Source of the DNA: a virus
Direction: 5' to 3' (one strand)
Virus record (IMG/VR): IMGVR_UViG_3300046542_000074
Span: 37,376 to 101,375 of that record
DNA length: 64,000 nucleotides
This document shows, piece after piece, positions 1 to 8,555 of the stretch (its first letter is position 1; each line of letters begins with the position of its first letter). The notes beneath the pieces were generated by a model. The model saw only the letters and a program-made list of their open reading frames with translations, did no database searches and had not been told where the DNA came from. The position numbers and the translations under genes were made by a program.

Positions 1-2
1 TT

Positions 3-953
3 CCTGATCCTGAAAAGAACGGCTTAACTCGTTACTTGCTCCGTGTTGAGGGCGAGTTGGTATGGGGCGATACATGGGAAGAGTTGTATGAGAAACATCA
101 TAAACCTGAATTCCCGGTAGACCACGAAGAACAAATTAGACCTATTCCTTTCCAAGTGTTGCTCGGGAATCTTTATGATAACCCAACACTTATGAAATCC
201 AACCCCGGCTATAAAGCTGCTCTTGAAGCACTGCCTGATGTAGAGCGTCGTCGCCTCCTGCTTGGAGATTGGAACGCTCGGGAAGTTGGTAGCACATACT
301 TTCAACGAGAGTGGTGTAAAGAGTTACTAGAAGAACCTCCGAAATCGGATATCGTTCGAACAGTCAGAGCATATGACTTTGCAGGTACGTTGAAGTCTTC
401 AGCTAACCCAAGTCCTGACTACACTGCTAGTGCAAAGATTAGCAAACTAAAGAACGGTGATTATTTTGTACATGATGTTCAACGGACTCGTATGCTCTTT
501 GGAGAATGGGAAAGTCACATTATTGCCAATGCACGTCGAGATGGTGGTGATTGCGAAATCATTGTCCCACTTGACCCCGGCGCACAAGCCAAAGTTGCAA
601 CTGGTATCATGACAAGATCACTGAGTGAGAAAGGTTATCGCGTTAGAACAATCAAGACAAGTCAATCAAAGCTTGATCGATTCCGTCCATTCTCTTCGCT
701 TGCTCATAATGGTCACATCTCTTTCCTTAAAGGTTGTGGATATGATTATGAGAACAACATTGAAGCCAACAACAACTTTGTGTTCAAAGAACTTGAAGCA
801 TTCAATGGTAAGCGGAAAGGTGGTGAAGCGGGCCACGATGATATCGTTGACGCCTGCTCTGACTGCATATCCATTCTCGCAACACGAGTAAACATCCCCA
901 ACATGGCGAACGCCTTGGGATCAATGAAACTAACAAACCCTACTTCATTCTGA
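3..953 (+). CDS. terL: Terminase large subunit, C-terminal part (5' end outside window)
   Basis: The reading frame is already open at the first bases, so the N-terminal ATPase domain lies before the window and only about 316 residues are seen. The visible part is the RNase H-like nuclease domain that cuts concatemeric DNA during packaging. The motif AYDFAG (about nt 369-386) supplies the first metal-binding Asp, and GHDDIVDAC near the C-terminus supplies the last acidic pair. Twelve bases separate it from the portal gene, which is the usual order in tailed phages. The family assignment is firm. The packaging type (cos or headful) cannot be told from this part. Confidence 0.93.
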   Translation, partial: PDPEKNGLTRYLLRVEGELVWGDTWEELYEKHHKPEFPVDHEEQIRPIPFQVLLGNLYDNPTLMKSNPGYKAALEALPDVERRRLLLGDWNAREVGSTYFQREWCKELLEEPPKSDIVRTVRAYDFAGTLKSSANPSPDYTASAKISKLKNGDYFVHDVQRTRMLFGEWESHIIANARRDGGDCEIIVPLDPGAQAKVATGIMTRSLSEKGYRVRTIKTSQSKLDRFRPFSSLAHNGHISFLKGCGYDYENNIEANNNFVFKELEAFNGKRKGGEAGHDDIVDACSDCISILATRVNIPNMANALGSMKLTNPTSF

Positions 954-965
954 TAAGGAGAAGCA

Positions 966-2465
966 ATGGCTGCTGAGTCAGACGATACAACACTCTCCTT
1001 GAAACAGGGAGACAATGATGTTCCCGCTATTACCAAGGGTGAAACAGGTTACAGTGGTTTAGTTACACTTGGTGGAAAGATTTGGGATCAATGCAATCAT
1101 GAGTTGATTTGGCCCCAAGCCTATCACACGTTCAAGAAGATGGCACTTGATGGTGCTGTCCATCCTTCACTGGACTTTGTTGAAACAAAGATTGCTGAAG
1201 CCACTTGGAAAGTTCGTATCCCTAAAGGGTATGAAAAAGAACTGAAAGAACATGCGAAGTTCCTAGACCAAGTTAAAGATGACATGGATCACAGTTGGAC
1301 ACAATTCATTCAGAACGCTGCAACCTTTAACCGCTACGGTTTCAGTGTTGTAGAGAAAGTATTCCGCTATCGCAACAAGGTTTACGGTAGTAAGTTTGAT
1401 GACGGCTTGTGGGGCTTGAAACGTCTCCCAATTCGTGGTCAAGGTACTATCCAAGAGTGGGACTGGCGCAACAGTGGTCGTGACCTAGACGGTTTCTGGC
1501 AACGTTGTGTAGTGCCCATTCCTTCGGCAGATAAGCTTGTCGATATGACTAATGCCCGCAAGCAAGAATACAAAGTTAAATGGATTCCACGTAAGAAGTT
1601 CATCCTCTTCCGCCACAACCCACAAGACGATAGCCCACAAGGTACATCGCCACTGACCGGTGTTTGGCAAGCGTGGAAAATGAAGCAGGCTTTCCAAGAA
1701 GCTGAAGCTATTGGTACAGCACAAGATAACAACGCCTTTAAGATTCTTTACCTTCCTCCTGAATATCTGGTTGACGATGCTGACGAAGATCGTAAGAAGA
1801 GTTATGAACTCTACCAGAAGATGATGGAGAACGCACACCAAGCTAAGTCGAGTGGGTTCATTCTGCCTATGCTTCTTGATGCTGACGGTAAAAAGATGTT
1901 TGACTTCGAACTGAAGAACATCTCTGGCGGTAAGTCTTACGATGTGAACATTATCATTCAACGTTACACCAAAGAGATTCAAGTTGGTTTGTTTACCGAT
2001 GTACTCTCGTTGGGTTCTGGAGGTGGTTCGTACTCTCTTGCTGAATCTAAAGTAAGCTTTGCAAACTTGGCTGTTAAGTCTCGACTGACAGAGATTAAAG
2101 ATCAACTTAACCACGACTTGGTTCCTCAACTCTTCGCGCTGAATGGTTGGCCTACCGATGTCATGCCTTACTTTGACTTTGATATGCCTGACCAAGAAAC
2201 AATGGACAACAAGGGTAAGTTCTACCAGCGTGTGAAAGCTGTTGGCTTGCTTCCAATTGTTCCTGCCACAATTAACCAAGTGTTGAAAGATGCTGGCATT
2301 GATTATTACGTTCCTGATGACATGAGTACAGAAGAACTTATGAAGTTACTGGGTACTCCCACTTCCGAAGCTGGCGGTGGTATGAAGTCTGGATTAAATG
2401 GGTCTAACGGTAGCGGCACTGGCAAGTCTGGTGATAGTTCTACTGGCAATAAGGAGAATTCTTGA
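966..2465 (+). CDS. Portal protein
   Basis: This 499-residue protein is the expected size for a portal, the dodecameric ring at one capsid vertex through which DNA enters and to which the tail connects. It follows terL and precedes the S49 protease. The segment FNRYGFSVVEKVF and the later GSGGGSYSLAES resemble DUF935/Mu gp29-type portals. The C-terminal 30 residues are a Gly/Ser/Asn-rich tail. The start ATG has AAGGAG upstream. Its stop codon directly abuts the ATG of the protease gene, so the two are probably translationally coupled. Confidence 0.88.
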   Translation: MAAESDDTTLSLKQGDNDVPAITKGETGYSGLVTLGGKIWDQCNHELIWPQAYHTFKKMALDGAVHPSLDFVETKIAEATWKVRIPKGYEKELKEHAKFLDQVKDDMDHSWTQFIQNAATFNRYGFSVVEKVFRYRNKVYGSKFDDGLWGLKRLPIRGQGTIQEWDWRNSGRDLDGFWQRCVVPIPSADKLVDMTNARKQEYKVKWIPRKKFILFRHNPQDDSPQGTSPLTGVWQAWKMKQAFQEAEAIGTAQDNNAFKILYLPPEYLVDDADEDRKKSYELYQKMMENAHQAKSSGFILPMLLDADGKKMFDFELKNISGGKSYDVNIIIQRYTKEIQVGLFTDVLSLGSGGGSYSLAESKVSFANLAVKSRLTEIKDQLNHDLVPQLFALNGWPTDVMPYFDFDMPDQETMDNKGKFYQRVKAVGLLPIVPATINQVLKDAGIDYYVPDDMSTEELMKLLGTPTSEAGGGMKSGLNGSNGSGTGKSGDSSTGNKENS

Positions 2466-3827
2466 ATGACGGCTCACAGCCTCGTTAGGATCAAAGGTTC
2501 TCTGGTTAACACGCCTCATCTGATTGAACAGAATAGTTTCAATAGTGTAATGGACTATGTTAACCAGCGGATTAAAGGTGACGCTGTAATTGCTCCTGAA
2601 GTTAAGACTGAAGAGTATATGAGCGGTGCTTTGTATTACAAAGAATCTCGTACTGGTGTGATGAACATCGATGGCCCACTAACTTACAAGTCTTCCGGTT
2701 GGGAGGCATTTTGTGGTGGCACATCTTACGAGATGCTGAAAGAACAAATGGTTGAGTTGGTTGAATCCGGTGCGAAGACTGTAGCTTGGATTTGTGACTC
2801 TGGTGGTGGTGAAGCCTTCGGTATGATGGACACAGCCAACTACCTGCGCAAACTTGCTGATGAAAATGACATTCAAATCATTGCCTTCGTTGAAGGTATG
2901 TCGGCATCTGCTTGTTATGGTTTGGCTTGTGTAGCTGATGAAATCGTAATGACTAAAGACTCTCAAGTCGGGTCTATTGGTGTGTTGATTCAATTGATGA
3001 ACAACTCTAAGGCTCTTGAGAAAGCCGGTTATGAACGAACCTTCATTACTGCTGGTAAAGATAAAGTTCCATTCGACAAAGATGGTGCTTTCACTGAAGC
3101 CTTTACCACTCGCTTGCAAGACCAAGTTAACGCTCTGTATGACGAGTTTACTTCTCACGTAGCCACTCACCGTGAACTCTCGGTTGATGCTGTTAAAGGT
3201 ACAGAAGCTAATGTATTCCTCAGTGCTGATGCTGTAAGTCTTGGACTTGCTGACAAGGTAATGACTGTTGAGGAATTTTATGAATATCTTGCGGAAACCG
3301 CACAGACAAACGGAGGCTCTATGCGAAACCCGCTGGAACGCATTCTAACCCAAACAACTAAAACTCAAATCGAGGACACTACTGAAATGGCTAAACTGGA
3401 AGAAATTCAAGCGTTGCTGGACACCGCCACTGGTAAGCTGGAAGCATCTAATACCGAACTGGCTACAATTAAAGCCGCTTATGAGAAACAAGCCGCTGAT
3501 CTAACTGCTGCTAAAGCTGCACTGGATGCTATCGACCAAGCCGCTGCTGTTGCTGAAGTAGAAGCTCGTCGCACCAAACTCTCGGCTGTACTGCCTGCTG
3601 ACAAAGTGGAAGCTAACTTGGCTGCTCTGACTGCACTTGATGGCGCTGCTTTCAATATCGTTGTTGCAGGTCTGCAAGCTGGTAAAGATGCCGCTATGGC
3701 TTCCGAAAGTGCTCAGGAGCTGGGTGAAGAGGGTGCTGAACTGGAAGATAAAACTGTAGATGCTCAAGCTGCTCACGATGCAATTACGGCTGCTGCCATT
3801 GCTCGTATTAAAGCCCAACGCGCTTAA
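2466..3827 (+). CDS. S49 head maturation protease with C-terminal scaffold domain
   Basis: The 453-residue protein has a ClpP/crotonase-fold S49 protease domain (about residues 60-275) and a coiled-coil, Ala-rich C-terminal part (about 300-450). The nucleophile is probably Ser148 in MSASACYGLA. A conserved Lys is likely K198 or K200 in AGKDK. The domain order matches lambda gpC, whose C-terminal part is also made separately as scaffold Nu3. The protease would process head proteins inside the procapsid. AAGGAG lies 10 bases before the ATG, which directly follows the portal stop. Confidence 0.9.
   Translation: MTAHSLVRIKGSLVNTPHLIEQNSFNSVMDYVNQRIKGDAVIAPEVKTEEYMSGALYYKESRTGVMNIDGPLTYKSSGWEAFCGGTSYEMLKEQMVELVESGAKTVAWICDSGGGEAFGMMDTANYLRKLADENDIQIIAFVEGMSASACYGLACVADEIVMTKDSQVGSIGVLIQLMNNSKALEKAGYERTFITAGKDKVPFDKDGAFTEAFTTRLQDQVNALYDEFTSHVATHRELSVDAVKGTEANVFLSADAVSLGLADKVMTVEEFYEYLAETAQTNGGSMRNPLERILTQTTKTQIEDTTEMAKLEEIQALLDTATGKLEASNTELATIKAAYEKQAADLTAAKAALDAIDQAAAVAEVEARRTKLSAVLPADKVEANLAALTALDGAAFNIVVAGLQAGKDAAMASESAQELGEEGAELEDKTVDAQAAHDAITAAAIARIKAQRA
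3321..3827 (+). CDS. Scaffold protein from internal in-frame start (Nu3-like)
   Basis: An in-frame ATG at codon 286 of the protease gene is preceded by GGAGG at 3312-3316, four bases upstream. This would give a separate 168-residue protein that starts MRNPLERILTQ. It is rich in Ala, Glu and Lys and is predicted to be largely coiled coil, as scaffold proteins are. Lambda makes Nu3 from the 3' end of gene C in the same way. The ribosome site is directly visible. That it is used in vivo is inferred. Confidence 0.7.
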   Translation: MRNPLERILTQTTKTQIEDTTEMAKLEEIQALLDTATGKLEASNTELATIKAAYEKQAADLTAAKAALDAIDQAAAVAEVEARRTKLSAVLPADKVEANLAALTALDGAAFNIVVAGLQAGKDAAMASESAQELGEEGAELEDKTVDAQAAHDAITAAAIARIKAQRA

Positions 3828-3862
3828 TACACCAACTTACTAAACAAAGAGGAAACACACTA

Positions 3863-4297
3863 ATGGCTTTCACAAACGTACCTTACGAAAAACGCATCTC
3901 TGATGTCATTGTAGATCAATACCCTGATGGCGGTTACAACTTCGACAATGCCAACATCACCCCTGCCGGTGTCATCCCACTGGGTACTATTGTATTCCGT
4001 GCTAAGAGTCAGGATGTAGCTGCTGCTTGGGCAACTGGTCTGGTAGCTGCTGATCTGGTAACTACTAACGAATTCGCGCTGGTTTATGGTGATGGTTTCA
4101 GTTTCAAAGCTGACTTCACTCCAGTTGCTATTGCCGGTGGTCGTTACAACGCTGTCGTTATGAAACGTGGCCCTGCAACTCTGAAAGAGTTCTACATCAA
4201 AGCCGCTCACTCGGGCCTGAACGCTGCTCAACTGGGCACACTGAAGTCCCTGTTGGCTGCTCAAGGTATTGTCGTTCTCGACGGTATCAACGCTTAA
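3863..4297 (+). CDS. Head decoration protein
   Basis: This 144-residue protein sits between the protease/scaffold and the major capsid gene, where lambda has gpD. The sequence has the N-terminal extended region and the PAGVIPLGTIVFRA segment seen in the HDPD/gpD-like head decoration family, with an Ala-rich C-terminal helix. It would bind the outside of the expanded capsid and stabilise it. AGAGGAAACACACTA precedes the ATG. Codon use is strongly biased, as in the capsid gene, which suggests high expression. Confidence 0.82.
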   Translation: MAFTNVPYEKRISDVIVDQYPDGGYNFDNANITPAGVIPLGTIVFRAKSQDVAAAWATGLVAADLVTTNEFALVYGDGFSFKADFTPVAIAGGRYNAVVMKRGPATLKEFYIKAAHSGLNAAQLGTLKSLLAAQGIVVLDGINA

Positions 4298-4319
4298 TAC
4301 ACTCTTCATAGATTAGATG

Positions 4320-4342
4320 AGGACACTCAGAGAAAGTGTCCT
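4320..4342 (+). terminator. Hairpin between decoration and capsid genes
   Basis: AGGACACT and AGTGTCCT form an 8-bp stem with a 7-base loop. No long T run follows, so it may be a weak terminator or an mRNA stabilising or processing element rather than a full stop. It lies 24 bases before the capsid ATG. Confidence 0.45.
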
Positions 4343-4365
4343 TGTCCTTACAAAAGGAATAAATA

Positions 4366-5448
4366 ATGACTCTGGTACTTAATCGTTCGAACACCAACAA
4401 GTATGTTGACCGTACTGATATTCTGGTGGAACTGCCTCGTAACATTGGTCTGACTGGCGCACTGGGCCTGTTCAACGAAACATTTACAACTCAGAAGACC
4501 ATCGAGATTGCCCGTAAGCAATACAAAAACAACCTCGTAAAAGATAAAAACTGGGATGAGAAAGATCAGACAGTAGTTGATCGCCCAACTCGTGGCTTCC
4601 TGCAACTCAAGATCCCACACTTCCCACTGCGTGACGCAATCAAGCCTTCGGATATCGACGGTATCGGTAAAGTGGATTCGATTCTGGAAGCTGCTGGTCT
4701 GGAACAAGTTCAAGATGTTCGTCTGGAAAAGATGGCTACTCTGCAAAACGCGCACTCCCTGACTCTGGAAGCTGCTCGTATGCAACTGATCACCGCTGGT
4801 ACTGTATATGCACCAAACGGTACTCTGGCTACTTCCTACGGCCCAACTGTTGACTGCTACACCGAAATGGGTGTGAGCCGTGTAACTAAAGTACTGCCAC
4901 TGTCCGGCTCTGCTGATCCACGTTTGATGTGCCAAGAGATTGTACGTGACATGCGTATGGCTCTGCGTAACTCCGAGGGTGGCCTGAAGCGTATTCTGGT
5001 TCTGTGTGGTTCGGCGTTCTTCTCGGCTGTTATCACTAACGCCTACGTTACTGACGCTGTGAAGTACTTCCAACAAGCTCAATCGATCAACATCCTGACC
5101 GGTGTTGCTGATCAGGCTGCTGGTTTCGATGTAGGCTTCGGTCAAATCACTCTGTGGGGTCTGACTTTCGTTGACGCTGGTACTTCGGGCTACGACGACA
5201 ACGCTGGTACTTTTGTTCCGTTCATCGCTGATGCCGAAGCAATCGTAATTCCACAAGGCGTTCGTAACATGTTCCGTACTTGGTACGCTCCAGCCAACAC
5301 CTTCAGTTCGATCAACCAAAAATCGAAAGGTTCGTACTACTCGGAATTCGCTTCTGAAGAAGACGATCTGATCAAGATCAAAACTGAGCAAAACTTCTTG
5401 AACTTCTGCCTGTTCCCACAAGCGATTTTCAAACTCACCAAGTCCTAA
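4366..5448 (+). CDS. Major capsid protein
   Basis: This 360-residue protein belongs to the lambda gpE-type (Phage_cap_E) capsid family by sequence pattern and by position directly after the decoration protein. It opens with a short N-arm and carries the TRGFLQLKIPHFPLRDAI segment and a C-terminal NFLNFCLFPQAIF strand typical of the family. Codon use is very biased to CTG, CGT, GGT and AAC, as expected for the most abundant virion protein. The gene is flanked by a hairpin upstream and a terminator downstream, so its mRNA may be handled as a separate unit. Confidence 0.92.
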   Translation: MTLVLNRSNTNKYVDRTDILVELPRNIGLTGALGLFNETFTTQKTIEIARKQYKNNLVKDKNWDEKDQTVVDRPTRGFLQLKIPHFPLRDAIKPSDIDGIGKVDSILEAAGLEQVQDVRLEKMATLQNAHSLTLEAARMQLITAGTVYAPNGTLATSYGPTVDCYTEMGVSRVTKVLPLSGSADPRLMCQEIVRDMRMALRNSEGGLKRILVLCGSAFFSAVITNAYVTDAVKYFQQAQSINILTGVADQAAGFDVGFGQITLWGLTFVDAGTSGYDDNAGTFVPFIADAEAIVIPQGVRNMFRTWYAPANTFSSINQKSKGSYYSEFASEEDDLIKIKTEQNFLNFCLFPQAIFKLTKS

Positions 5449-5461
5449 TAAGGCGAACACT

Positions 5462-5494
5462 AGGGCTGGCGTCATGCTGGCCCTTTCTTGTTTA
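5462..5494 (+). terminator. Terminator after the major capsid gene
   Basis: AGGGC...GCCCT with inner TGGC/GCTG pairing forms a hairpin with the loop GTCAT, followed by TTTCTTGTTT. It probably reduces transcription into the connector genes, which are needed in fewer copies. Confidence 0.75.
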
Positions 5495-5505
5495 AGGAGA
5501 ATGTA

Positions 5506-5877
5506 ATGACAGATGATGAAAAGAAGTCTCTCCTTGCCTTGATGATTGGTGATATTGCTGGCAATCCTTATTTCCCATTGTTTACAGTTGACCAATACGG
5601 ACAATTCCTGACTGGTTCATCTGGTAATGTTCAAAGGGCAGTTGTGACGGCTGCTACATCCGCTTCGTTTATTGTTGCTGGCAACCCTACACGGGAAGTG
5701 ATTGGTGATTTGCAAACATCTAATAACCTAAGTGCTAACTACCTGAAAGCCTTGGATTATCTGATTAAGAACGCATCAAGCACACCGCCATCAAATCTTA
5801 TGCCTTGGTTCGGTGGTATGGATAGTTGCCAACGTAACAAGTTGCTTGAGTTCACCTTGTGTGATCGTGGGTGCTAA
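5506..5877 (+). CDS. Putative head-tail connector region protein
   Basis: This 123-residue protein has no motif I recognise. The start is ATG 5506, with TTTAAGGAG eight bases upstream; an upstream in-frame TTG lacks such a site. It lies immediately after the capsid gene, where lambda-like phages encode connector or head completion proteins, and just before a head-closure-like gene. Two Cys residues lie near the C-terminus (DSCQRN and LCDRGC). The function is inferred from position only. Confidence 0.6.
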   Translation: MTDDEKKSLLALMIGDIAGNPYFPLFTVDQYGQFLTGSSGNVQRAVVTAATSASFIVAGNPTREVIGDLQTSNNLSANYLKALDYLIKNASSTPPSNLMPWFGGMDSCQRNKLLEFTLCDRGC

Positions 5878-5880
5878 CTT

Positions 5881-6276
5881 ATGGCATTAGGTATTCAGGA
5901 AAGAATGCGTGGTGTCGCAATCAAGATGCTTGGTCTTGCACCTAAAGGATACGGTGGGCCACTGACACTGACACAAGTTACAGAAGGTGTATTTGATCCA
6001 AGTACTGGTGGAATTACTGATCCAGTGGTGACGACTTATAACTGTAGTGGTTTGCGGATGAACTATGAAAGTTGGGACTACAGGAACACAGCAATTGCTT
6101 CTGGTGATTATCAAATCTACCTATCCCCTGTTCTGATTGATGGCACAGAATGCCCTAAGCCAGTCACTGGTAACACTATCACACTCGGCACCGAAGTTGG
6201 TGGGGTTGTAAGCATAGAACCTTTCAACAGTGATGTTGTTAATTGTGGTTGGAAACTCCAGATGAGGCTTGGTTAA
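5881..6276 (+). CDS. Putative head closure/neck protein
   Basis: This 131-residue, beta-rich protein begins MALGIQERMRG. Its length, composition and place between the connector and an HK97 gp10-like gene fit a head closure or neck component. The start lies three bases after the previous stop, and its stop overlaps the next start (TAATG), so translation is coupled. I do not recognise a definite family. Confidence 0.6.
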   Translation: MALGIQERMRGVAIKMLGLAPKGYGGPLTLTQVTEGVFDPSTGGITDPVVTTYNCSGLRMNYESWDYRNTAIASGDYQIYLSPVLIDGTECPKPVTGNTITLGTEVGGVVSIEPFNSDVVNCGWKLQMRLG

Positions 6277-6677
6277 TGTCTTTCATGGATACCATTAATC
6301 AATGGAAAGCTGAAACAGAAGAGACATTGGATAGCATCCTACAGACCGTCGCTTACAGGATTGGTGAGTCAGTTGTAATGCTCTCCCCTGTTGATACAGG
6401 TCTGTTCAAGGGTAACTGGCAATTCAGCTTAACTGGTACTAACGCAAGTCTATTGCGAGAGGACAAAGACGGAACTGCTGTACTTGCTGACATGCTCTCT
6501 GGCTCTAAGACATTCACTGCTGGACAAGTTGCTTACATTCAAAACCATCTTGATTATGGATGGGATCTTGAGCATGGCTACAGTCCACAAGCTCGTGATC
6601 CAGACGGTATGGTAAGGGTTACAGCACTTAGGTTCACAGAGATAGTTAACGAGGCAGTAAAGCTTCACAGTAAATAA
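6276..6677 (+). CDS. HK97 gp10-like tail completion/head-tail joining protein
   Basis: This 133-residue protein has the pattern of the gp10/lambda Z group: an N-terminal helix, then SPVDTGLFKGNWQFSL, which is the hallmark stretch of this family, and a hydrophobic ending with a C-terminal helix. It would join the tail to the head. ATG 6276 overlaps the preceding stop by one base. Longer in-frame alternatives start inside the previous gene and have no ribosome site. Confidence 0.78.
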   Translation: MSFMDTINQWKAETEETLDSILQTVAYRIGESVVMLSPVDTGLFKGNWQFSLTGTNASLLREDKDGTAVLADMLSGSKTFTAGQVAYIQNHLDYGWDLEHGYSPQARDPDGMVRVTALRFTEIVNEAVKLHSK

Positions 6678-6688
6678 GGAGATATAGC

Positions 6689-7102
6689 ATGAGTCATGCC
6701 AAAGCGAGGAACTTGTTCAACAAGGCTCTCCAAGACTATGCAACAACTAAAGGATACAAAGTTGCATACGACAACGTGAAGTACTCTCCTGTTGTTGGTG
6801 AAGTGTATCTGCAATCACATTTGATTCCAGCAAGCACACTGACAGAGACATTGGGTGGTGATCATAAGATGTTTCTTGGTTTGTACCAAGTAAGTATCGT
6901 TACAGCATATGGAACTGCTGTACTTGTATCAGACACCATCGCGGCAGAACTTCAAAACATATTCACAATCGATAAGGTGTTTACAGACACCACTGGATTC
7001 CAAGTACAAGTATATTCCCCGTTCCATACACCAGAAGGAAAGGTGGTAGGAACTAGCTGGATTGTACCAAGTTACTTTGAATATCGCTCAGACACAAACT
7101 AA
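6689..7102 (+). CDS. Tail terminator-like protein (DUF4128/gpU-like)
   Basis: This 137-residue protein resembles the DUF4128 tail terminator group in length, in its N-terminal helix (MSHAKARNLFNKAL) and in its central beta-strand pattern. It lies between the gp10-like gene and the tail tube gene, which is where lambda U sits. It would cap the tail tube when its length is complete. AAGGAG precedes the ATG. Confidence 0.7.
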   Translation: MSHAKARNLFNKALQDYATTKGYKVAYDNVKYSPVVGEVYLQSHLIPASTLTETLGGDHKMFLGLYQVSIVTAYGTAVLVSDTIAAELQNIFTIDKVFTDTTGFQVQVYSPFHTPEGKVVGTSWIVPSYFEYRSDTN

Positions 7103-7115
7103 AGAGGAAACACTA

Positions 7116-7763
7116 ATGGCTTTCAAACTTCCAAACGGTAGTACTTTCGACCACGCTGCTACATACAGCACTGCAAACACTATCACTTCCATTTCCAACG
7201 CTACTCAAGCTGTTGTTACTGGCACACACGCCTATTCGGTAGGTGACGTTGTTCTGATTACTTCGGGCTGGGTTAAGCTGACAGGTCGTGCATTCCGTGT
7301 TAAGACAGTAAGCACCACTGTATCGTTCACCATTGACCTCGATACCACAAACACTGCCAAATACCCTGTAGGTAGCTCGGCTGGTACTTCGAAGAAAGTG
7401 GCTACTTGGGTCAACATCCCACAAATCACTGCTGTAAGTTCGACCGGTGGCGAGCAACAGTTCTACACCTTCGGCTTCTTGGAAGACAGTGATGACCGTC
7501 AACTGCCTACAACTAAGACACCTTCTGTGTTGACACTGACTGTAGCGGATGACCCTGCTCAACCTTTCGTTCCAGTTGTTGAAGCTGCTGACGAAAACAA
7601 AACCATCGAAGTTCAACGTCTGAACTTGATCAACGGTGACGTTGTAATGTACGCCTCTGTTACCAGCATCAGTTACACACCAACACTGGAACGTAACAAT
7701 CTGATGACTCGTACAATTACACTGGCTCAACAAGGTCGTGTAACTCGTTACGTTGCTCCATAA
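7116..7763 (+). CDS. Major tail tube protein
   Basis: This 215-residue protein is Thr/Val/Ser-rich and beta-structured, with strongly biased codons. It precedes the tail chaperones and tape measure, the position of lambda gpV. Its N-terminal 70 residues contain THAYSVGDVVLITSGW, a small beta-domain common in tail tube proteins. GAGGAAACACTA precedes ATG 7116. A longer reading from 7062 would start inside the previous gene with no site. A hairpin terminator follows, consistent with high-level expression of this single gene. Confidence 0.85.
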   Translation: MAFKLPNGSTFDHAATYSTANTITSISNATQAVVTGTHAYSVGDVVLITSGWVKLTGRAFRVKTVSTTVSFTIDLDTTNTAKYPVGSSAGTSKKVATWVNIPQITAVSSTGGEQQFYTFGFLEDSDDRQLPTTKTPSVLTLTVADDPAQPFVPVVEAADENKTIEVQRLNLINGDVVMYASVTSISYTPTLERNNLMTRTITLAQQGRVTRYVAP

Positions 7764-7787
7764 GACAAACTAACGATGTAACCTTTG

Positions 7788-7821
7788 AAGCCTTGCCGCA
7801 AGGTGAGGCTTTTCTTATTTC
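7788..7821 (+). terminator. Terminator after the tail tube gene
   Basis: AAGCCT and AGGCTT enclose a second stem (CCTTG/CAAGG) and are followed by TTCTTATTT. It separates the abundant tail tube message from the chaperone and tape measure genes. Confidence 0.65.
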
Positions 7822-7833
7822 AAGGAGAATAAA

Positions 7834-8220
7834 ATGGCTAAACTATTCAAGATTGCTGTAGCACCAACTTTCAAATCCACTGTTAAAGTTCCTCGTGTTG
7901 GTGGTGATCCTCTCGACGTACAGTTCGAATTCAAAACTATGGATCGTAAGCAACTGGCTAAAGTGTACGGTGCTTGGGAGAAAGCAACTAAAGAAATGAT
8001 CCAAGAAGCAAATGATAAAGAGTGGAGTTTGGAGGAATGGGCAGACTCTGAGATTGCCCTGCAAGTAAGCCAACTGAAAGATGTTGTGGTTGGTTGGAAC
8101 TTTGATGATGAGTTCAATGACGAGAATATTGAAGCTCTGGTAAGTTCCAGCATCTCTGTTACTTCGGCTATCACAGAAGTTTATAACGAAGCTTACGTCA
8201 AGGCCAAGTCGGGAAACTAA
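7834..8220 (+). CDS. Tail assembly chaperone, short form (gpG-like)
   Basis: The 128-residue protein lies between the tube and tape measure genes, the place of lambda G. It is mostly helical and acidic towards the C-terminus. The last sense codons read through GGGAAAC immediately before TAA, which is a classic -1 slippage site. Most ribosomes should stop here and yield the short form. AAGGAG precedes the ATG. Confidence 0.88.
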   Translation: MAKLFKIAVAPTFKSTVKVPRVGGDPLDVQFEFKTMDRKQLAKVYGAWEKATKEMIQEANDKEWSLEEWADSEIALQVSQLKDVVVGWNFDDEFNDENIEALVSSSISVTSAITEVYNEAYVKAKSGN

Positions 8221-8555
8221 TCGACGTTGCCCATGCCATGTACGAACCTGACACCAGCGAGAAACAAGCTGCCATGTTTGGTTTGAACCTTTCTGAAATC
8301 CCTAATGAAGTTATCGAAGTGTGGGATATCAACTGGCCAGCCTTTAGTGTGTTCTATGCAATGAATACACAATGGCGAATGGCGGGTATGGGTGGCGAGA
8401 GAACAGGATTAGATTACAACGCAATTCCTGTTGTGGCTAAACTTCTCGGCTTGAAGTCCAAACAAACACAAGAGATATTCTCCAGTATTCAAGTTATGGA
8501 GAATGAAGCCTTAACCACAATGAGGGAAAGCACACCAAATGCCAACGATAGCTGA
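7834..8555 (+). CDS. Tail assembly chaperone, frameshifted long form (gpGT-like)
   Basis: A -1 shift at 8211-8217 joins the 128-residue chaperone to a downstream frame through codons for LIDVAHA and then a 105-residue domain, giving about 240 residues (segments 7834-8217 and 8217-8555). The downstream frame has an ATG at 8238 but no ribosome site before it, so translation by frameshift is the better explanation. In lambda the long form recruits tail tube subunits to the tape measure. The 3' end overlaps the tape measure start by 17 bases. Confidence 0.85.
8211..8217 (+). promoter_or_regulatory. Programmed -1 ribosomal frameshift site GGGAAAC
   Basis: The heptamer fits X XXY YYZ in the phase needed by the zero frame (G GGA AAC) and the next codon is TAA. 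Shifting back one base opens the downstream chaperone frame exactly. The lambda G-GT site is GGGAAAG. Confidence 0.85.

Noticed and set aside
1485-2279. Open frame of 264 codons on the - strand opposite the portal gene
   Set aside because: Shadow of the portal gene with no ribosome site or recognisable domain.
4348-5604. Open frame of 418 codons on the - strand opposite the capsid gene
   Set aside because: It is a shadow of the highly biased capsid gene, has no ribosome site and gives a low-complexity protein without motifs.
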